Below are positions 1 through 4,981 of a stretch of DNA of 9,066 nucleotides, piece after piece; the first letter of the stretch is position 1; each line of letters begins with the position of its first letter. The translations under genes were made by a program, and so were the position numbers. A model generated the notes under the pieces. It had not been told where the DNA came from and searched no databases. It saw only the letters and a list, made by a program, of their open reading frames with translations. Source of the DNA: an uncultured Eubacteriales bacterium (GTDB lineage Bacteria; Bacillota; Clostridia; Lachnospirales; Lachnospiraceae); contig CASFUI010000092.1 in the NCBI GenBank assembly GCA_949297565.1, positions 1-9,066 on the forward strand, given 5' to 3'.

Positions 1-118
1 CAAGAACGCACAGCCGGGGGACGCGGTGCTTCTGTCGCCCGCCTGCGCAAGCTGGGGAATGTTTGACAACTATGAGCAGCGTGGAAGAATGTTTAAGTAT
101 TATGTAAATGCTCTTTAA
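1..118 (+). CDS. murD: MurD, UDP-N-acetylmuramoyl-L-alanine:D-glutamate ligase, 3' end only
   Basis: Only the last 38 codons are present (frame starts at base 2, stop TAA 116-118). The translation reads KNAQPGDAVLLSPACASWGM and then FDNYEQRGRMFKYYVNAL. The block LLSPACAS followed by a Phe-x-Asn-Tyr-x-x-Arg-Gly-x-x-Phe segment is the conserved C-terminal signature of MurD, the cytoplasmic ATP-dependent ligase that adds D-glutamate to UDP-MurNAc-L-Ala. MurC, MurE and MurF do not end this way. Finding murD directly before ftsW/spoVE agrees with the usual order in Gram-positive dcw clusters. The ATP-binding and central domains lie outside the window, so intactness cannot be judged. Confidence 0.93.
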   Translation, partial: KNAQPGDAVLLSPACASWGMFDNYEQRGRMFKYYVNAL

Positions 119-140
119 CAGCATGCGGAAATGCAGAATA

Positions 141-177
141 GATTGAAAAATCACTCTGTTGAGATGATTTTTCAATC
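141..177. repeat. Perfect 13-bp inverted repeat (hairpin)
   Basis: The left arm GATTGAAAAATCA (141-153) is exactly complementary to the right arm TGATTTTTCAATC (165-177). Three more pairs (CTC 154-156 with GAG 161-163, leaving A164 bulged) close a TGTT loop. The stem is AT-rich and no T-run follows it, so it is not a standard terminator. It could be an RNA processing or stability element, or one arm of a dispersed repeat. Confidence 0.8.
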
Positions 178-209
178 GGCTATTTGTGCCGGAGCGTCAC
201 AAATAAGCC
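178..209. repeat. Hairpin with a loop complementary to a downstream site
   Basis: GGCTATTTGTG (178-188) pairs with CACAAATAAGCC (198-209) with one bulged base. The loop, 189-197, contains CCGGAGCG, whose exact reverse complement CGCTCCGG lies at 259-266, just before the ribosome binding site proposed for ftsW. A pseudoknot, or a switch between two folds, is possible on paper. This is read directly from the bases; no folding energy was computed. Confidence 0.7.
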
Positions 210-266
210 ATGATGGCAGACGCAAATTTGATATTTGCGTCGCCTCGTCGCGACAAGTCGCTCCGG
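189..266. repeat. 78-bp element bounded by 8-bp inverted ends, possible dispersed repeat
   Basis: The segment starts with CCGGAGCG and ends with its reverse complement CGCTCCGG. Inside lies a second hairpin, 215-244, formed by GGC plus GACGCAAAT against ATTTGCGTC plus GCC, with a 5-base loop and one bulged A. Next to the right end are an 8-base palindrome GTCGCGAC (247-254) and GCGAC-AA-GTCGC (250-261). Short elements with matching ends and nested stems are typical of MITE- or REP-like repeats, but also of structured leader RNAs. Only a genome search could decide between them. No transposase is nearby. Confidence 0.45.
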
Positions 267-279
267 AATGGAGAATAGT

Positions 280-1431
280 GTGGATAGAGGTAAAAAGAAA
301 GCGGTCAAAAGATATTTTGATTACAGCCTGCTTTTCGTAACCATATTTATCGCGGGTTTCGGACTGATTATGATATATAGTACAAGTTCATACACAGCCC
401 AGATGAAATACGGCAGCGCAGAGTATTATTTCAAAAAGCAGCTTGTTTTTATGATTCTCGGTTTTGTGGCGATGTACATAACATACAGGATTGATTATCA
501 TATCTGGCACAGGTTTGCCGTGCCTATTTTTGTTGCTGCGCTTCTCTTAATACTTGCGCTTATTCCTTTCGGCAGCGAGGCAAACGGAGCAACGAGATGG
601 ATCAGATTCGGCGGCATAGGCATACAGCCGGCTGATGTGTCAAAGATTGCCGTTATAATAATGGTGTCCTCTGCCGTGTGCTCGTTTGGGGCGAAGCTTA
701 AAAAGTTCCGATATGTAATTTTGATTTGTATAATGACAGCAGGGGTGCAGGCCGGGCTTATATACGTAATATCAAACAACATGAGCAGTGCGCTTATTGT
801 CCTTGCGATTGCGTTTGTACAGACTTTTGTCGCTTATCCGGGCTACAAAATATATATCTTTCTGTGCAGTATCCTGGCAGCGGGAGTAGCGGCGATTTAC
901 ACATGGATTACAAGTATGCTCAAATCCGGCAAAATGACGGAAAATTTTCGACTTAATCGTCTGCTGGTGTGGCTGAATCCTGAAAATTACGCGACGGGAA
1001 AGGGCTTTCAGACCGTGCAGGCTCTATATGCAATAGGCTCAGGCGGACTTTTCGGAAAAGGTCTCGGAAAGAGTCTTCAGAAGCTGGGGTATATTCCCGA
1101 ATCACAGAACGATATGATTTTTTCGATTATATGTGAGGAGCTGGGGCTGTTCGGAGCAATATGCGTGATTATGATATTCGGTCTTATGCTTTGGAGAATT
1201 GCTCATGTCGCACAGAACGCTCCAGACCTGTTCGGAACGCTTCTTGTAGCCGGAGTCTTCGCGCATATAGCTGTTCAGGTGGTGCTGAATATTGCCGTAG
1301 TTACTAATTTTATACCTAATACCGGTGTATCGCTTCCCTTTATAAGCTACGGAGGCTCATCGGAGGTTATTTTGCTTGCGGAGGTTGGAATGGTGCTCAA
1401 TGTTTCCAGCAAAATACGGCTGGAGAGCTGA
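280..1431 (+). CDS. ftsW: FtsW/SpoVE-type SEDS peptidoglycan glycosyltransferase
   Basis: An integral membrane SEDS protein that polymerises lipid II into glycan strands, usually with a class B penicillin-binding protein at the septum. With the GTG start the protein has 383 residues and about ten hydrophobic segments. Family motifs visible: NGATRWI (102-108), QPADVSK (116-122, normally QPSEFAK), GKGLGKS (around 260), the PESQNDMIF-EELG block (274-288, whose Asp-278 matches the essential Asp of the HTDFIF motif in FtsW/RodA), and PNTGVSLPFISYGGSS near the end. GTG 280 is chosen because GGAGA (270-274) precedes it by about 6 bases. ATG 268 is in frame and adds four residues but has no spaced Shine-Dalgarno. 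Sitting after murD, it corresponds to spoVE of Bacillus; whether it serves vegetative division, the spore cortex or both is not visible here. The usual PDLGTA motif reads SNNMSSA (165-171). Confidence 0.93.
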   Translation: MDRGKKKAVKRYFDYSLLFVTIFIAGFGLIMIYSTSSYTAQMKYGSAEYYFKKQLVFMILGFVAMYITYRIDYHIWHRFAVPIFVAALLLILALIPFGSEANGATRWIRFGGIGIQPADVSKIAVIIMVSSAVCSFGAKLKKFRYVILICIMTAGVQAGLIYVISNNMSSALIVLAIAFVQTFVAYPGYKIYIFLCSILAAGVAAIYTWITSMLKSGKMTENFRLNRLLVWLNPENYATGKGFQTVQALYAIGSGGLFGKGLGKSLQKLGYIPESQNDMIFSIICEELGLFGAICVIMIFGLMLWRIAHVAQNAPDLFGTLLVAGVFAHIAVQVVLNIAVVTNFIPNTGVSLPFISYGGSSEVILLAEVGMVLNVSSKIRLES

Positions 1432-1433
1432 GC

Positions 1434-1493
1434 ATGGTATACGGTGAAAGGACAACGGCTTCAGAGTTTTGTCATGCACAAAGTCTTTTGTAA
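1434..1493 (+). CDS. Possible 19-residue small ORF, unknown function
   Basis: ATG 1434 opens a 20-codon frame (MVYGERTTASEFCHAQSLL, stop TAA 1491-1493). GGAG at 1422-1425, inside the end of ftsW, lies about 8 bases upstream, and the ATG is two bases after the ftsW stop codon. The peptide resembles nothing I recognise and is not the start of MurG. It overlaps the likely -35 of the murA promoter. The support is the ribosome binding site and position only, so chance is quite possible. Confidence 0.15.
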   Translation: MVYGERTTASEFCHAQSLL

Positions 1494-1503
1494 ATCATAT
1501 AAT
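1475..1503 (+). promoter_or_regulatory. Likely sigma-A-type promoter for murA-divIB
   Basis: A perfect -10, TATAAT (1498-1503), lies 17 bases after TGCACA (1475-1480), which matches 4 of 6 bases of the -35 consensus. Transcription would begin around 1510, shortly before the ribosome binding site GGAGG (1520-1524). TTGTCA at 1469-1474 is a closer -35 match but 23 bases away. The perfect -10 is the main evidence. Confidence 0.4.
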
Positions 1504-1532
1504 GGTATATAGCATCTCCGGAGGTTTTTTCT

Positions 1533-2783
1533 TTGGAAAAATTATTGGTTCATGGCGGACGAAGCCTGCGAGGGAGTGTGCGTGTACAGGGCTCAAAGAA
1601 TACATGTCTTCCGGTTATGGCGGCGAGTCTTTTAAATGCAGGCATAAGTGTTCTGGAAAATTGCCCGGATATTGCAGATGTGGCTGTTATGCAGGAAATC
1701 CTGACATATCTTGGCTGTGTTGTCAACCGTGAGGGAAGCACTCTTATTATTGACAGCAGAGACGCGTGTTCGAGGAAGATAGATGATACAATGTCATGCA
1801 GGCTGAGAGCGTCCTCTGTGCTTATGGGACCTATGCTTTCAAGGTTTGGCAGCGTTACGGCTGCAAAGCCGGGAGGCTGTGACATCGGAGCGAGACCGGT
1901 TGATATTCACCTTGAGGCGTTTAAGCGCATGGGAGCGTCATGGTCTATCGGCGATTCCTGCATTGAGGTTTCGGCGATTAATCTTCATGAGGGTGATATT
2001 TATCTCAAATTTCCCAGTGTGGGGGCAACCGAAAACGCCGTTATGGCAGCGGTTTTAACCCGAGGCAAAACTGTTATAGAAAATGCCGCAAGGGAGCCGG
2101 AAATAGAACATTTATGCAGGTATTTAAAGATGAGCGGCGCGAAAATAAGCGGTGAGGGGACAAATAAAATAACGGTAGAGGGCGTCGATTCACTCTCGGA
2201 TGTTGTGTACACAGTTCCGCCTGACAGGATAGTAATGGGAACATATATGGCAGCGGCAGCGGTAACACGCGGGGATATCGAGCTTGTCGGATGTTGCGCG
2301 TCTGATGCATGCGGATTTTTTGACGTATATACAGGAATGGGCATGAAATATAAAAATACGGATAATGGTATACGCGTATGGCAGACGGACAGACCAAGTA
2401 ATTTAAACTGTATAAAGACAGGTGTTTATCCTGAATTTCCGACTGATATGCAGTCTGTAACTCTCAGTGTGGCGGCGGTCGGAGAGGGGTGTACGCTGTT
2501 TGAGGAAAATATATTTGAGAACAGATATAAAATTGTAAAGCCTCTGAATGATATGGGAGCTGATATTTCCGTTCACGGAAAGACGGCTGTTGTCAGAGGC
2601 GTAGATAAGCTTCATGGCTGTGCTATTAAAGGAACGGACCTGCGCGGGGCTGCCGCATTGTTTGTGGCCGCGCTTGGTGCGGAGGGAGATTCCGGTATTT
2701 CCAATCCGTTTTATATCTATCGGGGTTATGAGCAGCTTATCAGAAATTACAGGGAGCTTGGAGCGGAAATAGAAGAGATATGA
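1533..2783 (+). CDS. murA: MurA-type UDP-N-acetylglucosamine 1-carboxyvinyltransferase
   Basis: Catalyses the first committed step of peptidoglycan synthesis: transfer of enolpyruvate from phosphoenolpyruvate to UDP-GlcNAc in the cytoplasm; the family is the target of fosfomycin. The 416 residues match the family length. Key residues are present: Lys-22 and Asn-23 in GSKN, Arg-92 in RASS, the catalytic loop PGGCDIGARPVDIH with Cys-116 and Arg-121, the REPEIEHLC block (187-195), PTDMQ with Asp-305, and DLRG with Arg-371. The start is TTG 1533, with GGAGG (1520-1524) 8 bases upstream; MEKLLVHGG is a normal MurA N-terminus. Unusual points are RGYE (397-400) preceded by Tyr where most MurA proteins have Asp (DRGYE), and several non-consensus stretches at 255-285. 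It overlaps divIB by four bases (ATGA). It could be a second, divergent MurA paralogue, but the catalytic set suggests an active enzyme. Confidence 0.92.
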   Translation: MEKLLVHGGRSLRGSVRVQGSKNTCLPVMAASLLNAGISVLENCPDIADVAVMQEILTYLGCVVNREGSTLIIDSRDACSRKIDDTMSCRLRASSVLMGPMLSRFGSVTAAKPGGCDIGARPVDIHLEAFKRMGASWSIGDSCIEVSAINLHEGDIYLKFPSVGATENAVMAAVLTRGKTVIENAAREPEIEHLCRYLKMSGAKISGEGTNKITVEGVDSLSDVVYTVPPDRIVMGTYMAAAAVTRGDIELVGCCASDACGFFDVYTGMGMKYKNTDNGIRVWQTDRPSNLNCIKTGVYPEFPTDMQSVTLSVAAVGEGCTLFEENIFENRYKIVKPLNDMGADISVHGKTAVVRGVDKLHGCAIKGTDLRGAAALFVAALGAEGDSGISNPFYIYRGYEQLIRNYRELGAEIEEI

Positions 2784-3517
2784 AAAAAAGAATTAAGCAC
2801 AGTACTGTTATTAAAATTGTAGTGCTTGCGGCTGTGTGCCTGCTTGCGGTTACGGCAGCGGGCAGCTGGTTTTTGTTCAGAGTAAGCAGCATAACCTATG
2901 AGGGAAGCAGGCACTACAAGGACGAAGAATTGAATCAGTATATTTTTGGGAGCAGTTCACCTAACGCATTATTTTACACACTGTTCGGAAAGAAGGACAA
3001 GCAGATACCGTTTGTGCAGAAATATGACGTGGAAGTTGAGTGGCCCGACAAAATGAATGTCATTGTCTATGAGAAGGCGATAGTCGGATATATAAATTAT
3101 ATGGGCTGCAATATGTATTTCGACAAGGACGGTATTGTGGTTGAGAGTTCATCGGCTCAGTACAGTCAGGTGCCTGAAATTGAGGGGCTTAAGTTTACAT
3201 CAATAGTTCTCGGCTCAAAGCTTGAAGTAGGAAATGACAGTATATTTACCGATATACTCGATATGACTCAGGCATTTGACAAATACAGCCTTGATATTGA
3301 CAAAATATATTTTGATTCTCAGTATAACGTGACTCTTTACATGGGAAATGTCAAGGTGCTTCTGGGAGAGGCAGATGACAGTACGGACAAGCTGTATGCT
3401 CTGAAGAGAATGCAGGACAAAATTGCGGATTTAAGCGGAACCTTATATCTGTCGGATTATGACGGAAGCGATTCGTCGATTATATTTAAGGTTGACACAG
3501 AAAACAAAGAAAATTGA
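2780..3517 (+). CDS. divIB: DivIB/FtsQ-type cell division protein
   Basis: A 245-residue type II membrane protein: short basic cytoplasmic tail (MKKRIKHS), one transmembrane helix at about residues 10-33, then an extracellular part beginning with a POTRA-like segment (VSSITYEGSRHYKDEELNQYI, about 35-55) and a FtsQ/DivIB-like domain containing VEVEWPDKMNVIVYEKAIVGYI. This family bridges FtsL/DivIC and septal peptidoglycan synthases at the division site. The ATG lies inside the murA stop (ATGA 2780-2783) with no strong Shine-Dalgarno of its own, so translation is probably coupled to murA. Sequence conservation in this family is low; the call rests on topology, the POTRA segment, length and position between murA and ftsZ. 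Confidence 0.85.
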   Translation: MKKRIKHSTVIKIVVLAAVCLLAVTAAGSWFLFRVSSITYEGSRHYKDEELNQYIFGSSSPNALFYTLFGKKDKQIPFVQKYDVEVEWPDKMNVIVYEKAIVGYINYMGCNMYFDKDGIVVESSSAQYSQVPEIEGLKFTSIVLGSKLEVGNDSIFTDILDMTQAFDKYSLDIDKIYFDSQYNVTLYMGNVKVLLGEADDSTDKLYALKRMQDKIADLSGTLYLSDYDGSDSSIIFKVDTENKEN

Positions 3518-3525
3518 AAAATGTA

Positions 3526-3554
3526 TTGATATTTTAAACTAAATTTTATATTAT
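3526..3554 (+). promoter_or_regulatory. Likely sigma-A-type promoter for ftsZ
   Basis: TTGATA (3526-3531) and TATTAT (3549-3554) are separated by 17 bases, each one mismatch from consensus, in a very AT-rich gap between divIB and ftsZ. Transcription would begin near 3561, leaving a leader of about 30 bases that contains AAGGAGG (3576-3582). The spacing is optimal, but AT-rich DNA gives promoter-like matches by chance. Confidence 0.5.
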
Positions 3555-3591
3555 ATTCAGTAGTGCAAATAGGTTAAGGAGGCAAGGACCC

Positions 3592-4788
3592 TTGTTAGAA
3601 ATTATGACAAATGACTCAGAGTCATCAGCAAAGATTATAGTAGTAGGTGTTGGCGGCGCAGGAAATAATGCGGTCAACAGAATGATAGATGAAAATATTG
3701 GCGGTGTGGAGTTTATCGGTATTAATACTGACGGACAGGCTTTGCAGTTATGTAAGGCACCTACAACCATTCAGATCGGTGAGAAGCTCACTAAAGGACT
3801 TGGTGCGGGCGCACAGCCGGAGATTGGACAGAAGGCTGCTGAGGAGAATGTCGAGGAGCTTACACAGGCTATTGACGGTGCCGATATGGTATTTGTAACC
3901 TGCGGCATGGGCGGCGGAACAGGAACAGGAGCTGCGCCTGTGATTGCAAAGATTGCTAAGGACAAGGGGATTCTTACTGTCGGCGTTGTGACAAAGCCGT
4001 TTAAGTTTGAGGCAAAGACGCGTATGACTAATGCCATCGGCGGTATCGAGAAGCTCAAGGAGAGCGTTGACACGCTTATTGTTATCCCTAACGACAGGCT
4101 TCTTGAGATTGTTGACAGGAGAACTACGTTTCCGGATGCGCTTAAGAAGGCGGACGAGGTGCTTCAGCAGGCAGTTCAGGGTATCACCGATTTGATTAAT
4201 GTTCCGGGACTTATCAATCTGGACTTTGCAGACGTTAAGACAGTTATGGTTGATAAGGGAGTTGCACATATAGGTATAGGTACAGCGACAGGAGACGACA
4301 AGGCGATTGAGGCTGTAAAGCAGGCTGTGACAAGTCCTCTTCTTGAGACTACAATAGAGGGCGCTACGCATGTTATCATCAATATTTCAGGCGATATAAG
4401 CCTTATTGAGGCTAACGAGGCTGCGAGCTATGTTCAGGAGCTTGCGGGAGATAACGCGAATATTATTTTCGGCGCTATGTATGATGAGAGCGCAACGGAC
4501 AGAGCCACTATTACCGTTATTGCAACAGGACTTGAGGACAGCAACGTAAACAACGCTATGGCTGGTTTCTCTGCAAAGGTGCAGACTCCTAGACAGTCTG
4601 TAAAGCCGGCGTTTACATATCCGGGGGCTTCAACGGCCGCTGCCACAGGAGCACATTCGACAAATTCCGGAATATCACAGTCATCGGTTGCTCCGCTTCC
4701 GGGGCTTAAGCAGCCGGGACAGGTTACAAGCAGCATCAAGGAAAAGGGAATCAATATCCCTACATTTTTGCAGAAAAACAAAAAATAA
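3592..4788 (+). CDS. ftsZ: FtsZ, tubulin-like cell division GTPase
   Basis: Forms the cytoplasmic Z ring that recruits the divisome. The 398 residues contain the whole family plan: GVGGAGNNAVNRM (19-31), NTDGQAL (45-51), the tubulin signature GGGTGTG (107-113), NDRLLEIVDRRTTFPDAL (167-184), the catalytic T7 loop NLDFADV (209-215), and a Ser/Thr/Pro/Gly-rich linker from about 327 to 383. The C-terminal tail GINIPTFLQKNKK matches the IPTFLR-type peptide that binds FtsA, SepF and other partners. TTG 3592 is chosen: AAGGAGG lies 9 bases upstream, and MLEIMTN aligns with the MLEFETN start of B. subtilis FtsZ. The in-frame ATG 3604 is 21 bases from the ribosome binding site. No ftsA precedes it. 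A strong terminator follows, so ftsZ ends the dcw transcript. Confidence 0.98.
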   Translation: MLEIMTNDSESSAKIIVVGVGGAGNNAVNRMIDENIGGVEFIGINTDGQALQLCKAPTTIQIGEKLTKGLGAGAQPEIGQKAAEENVEELTQAIDGADMVFVTCGMGGGTGTGAAPVIAKIAKDKGILTVGVVTKPFKFEAKTRMTNAIGGIEKLKESVDTLIVIPNDRLLEIVDRRTTFPDALKKADEVLQQAVQGITDLINVPGLINLDFADVKTVMVDKGVAHIGIGTATGDDKAIEAVKQAVTSPLLETTIEGATHVIINISGDISLIEANEAASYVQELAGDNANIIFGAMYDESATDRATITVIATGLEDSNVNNAMAGFSAKVQTPRQSVKPAFTYPGASTAAATGAHSTNSGISQSSVAPLPGLKQPGQVTSSIKEKGINIPTFLQKNKK

Positions 4789-4822
4789 GCATATTTTTAA
4801 TTTAATAAATTATACGTCGATA

Positions 4823-4870
4823 AACGGCTGAAATGCAGATATTGCGTGTCTGTATTTTCAGCCGTTTTTT
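4823..4870 (+). terminator. Strong intrinsic terminator after ftsZ
   Basis: AACGGCTGAAA (4823-4833) pairs with TTTCAGCCGTT (4856-4866). After a one-base bulge, TGCAGA (4834-4839) continues pairing with TCTGTA (4849-4854), giving a stem of about 17 pairs with a 9-base loop. The T-run 4865-4870 follows at once and a second T-run lies at 4875-4880. It separates the division genes from the sporulation genes. Confidence 0.92.
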
Positions 4871-4877
4871 GGCGTTT

Positions 4878-4886
4878 TTTGTCATA
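4878..4886 (+). promoter_or_regulatory. Possible upstream Spo0A box
   Basis: TTTGTCATA matches the Spo0A box consensus TTTGTCRAA at 8 of 9 positions. It lies about 44 bases upstream of the stronger box at the -35, a place where B. subtilis spoIIG carries a second Spo0A site. It overlaps the second T-run after the terminator, so a chance match in T-rich DNA is possible. Confidence 0.35.
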
Positions 4887-4921
4887 TACGAGCATGGAAA
4901 GTTTTTAAAACATCTACCATA

Positions 4922-4930
4922 TTTGACAAA
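4922..4930 (-). promoter_or_regulatory. Spo0A box overlapping the -35 of spoIIGA-sigE
   Basis: On the minus strand the bases read TTTGTCAAA, a 9 of 9 match to the Spo0A box TTTGTCRAA. On the plus strand the same bases contain the -35 hexamer TTGACA (4923-4928). In B. subtilis, Spo0A~P bound over the -35 activates spoIIG. The site and its place are seen directly; its use is inferred from the known system. Confidence 0.65.
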
Positions 4931-4955
4931 TTTTGCATGGCGGTATGAATATAAT
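4923..4955 (+). promoter_or_regulatory. spoIIG-type promoter with 21-bp spacer
   Basis: The -35 TTGACA (4923-4928) and -10 TATAAT (4950-4955) both match consensus perfectly but stand 21 bases apart instead of about 17. The B. subtilis spoIIG promoter is known for sigma-A-like hexamers separated by about 22 bases, which makes it dependent on Spo0A~P. Together with the overlapping Spo0A box, this indicates onset-of-sporulation control of spoIIGA-sigE. Transcription would begin near 4962. Confidence 0.72.
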
Positions 4956-4965
4956 AGCTTTTGTC

Positions 4966-4975
4966 AGGAGGTGAT
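4966..4975 (+). promoter_or_regulatory. Extended Shine-Dalgarno of spoIIGA
   Basis: AGGAGGTGAT is complementary over ten bases to the 3' end of 16S rRNA (anti-Shine-Dalgarno CACCTCCT region). It argues against the in-frame TTG 4961, which lies upstream of it and roughly at the predicted transcription start, and points to initiation near 4982, where the in-frame codon is ATT. Confidence 0.75.
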
Positions 4976-4981
4976 AAAAGG

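Larger units (their letters stand above)
119..279. other. Gene-free interval rich in inverted repeats between murD and ftsW
   Basis: About 160 bases with no convincing gene. Reading frames that cross it have no ribosome binding site and no recognisable protein. It holds three hairpins in a row (141-177, 178-209, 215-244) and an 8-base arm pair (189-196 with 259-266). I see no convincing promoter and no T-run that would make any of the hairpins a classical intrinsic terminator. Transcription from murD therefore probably runs on into ftsW through a highly structured RNA. Confidence 0.7.

Noticed and set aside
235..279. Upstream TTG start extending ftsW by 15 codons
   Set aside because: The added residues (MRRLVATSRSG) come from the repeat element and there is no Shine-Dalgarno before TTG 235.
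131..340. 69-codon open frame over the hairpin region
   Set aside because: Crosses the inverted repeats and runs into ftsW in another frame; no ribosome binding site or recognisable protein.
1405..1425. CCAGC/GCTGG hairpin at the end of ftsW as a terminator
   Set aside because: Only five pairs inside coding sequence and no T-run follows.
1468..1476. TTTGTCATG upstream of murA as a Spo0A box
   Set aside because: Only 7 of 9 matches and no related second site; murA is not a known Spo0A target.
3748..4371. Long minus-strand open frame (207 codons) inside ftsZ
   Set aside because: Mirror of highly conserved ftsZ coding sequence; composition follows the codon bias of the opposite strand and it resembles no protein.
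4960..4968. TTTGTCAGG as a third Spo0A box
   Set aside because: Two mismatches at the conserved AA and it overlaps the transcript start and Shine-Dalgarno; more likely chance.
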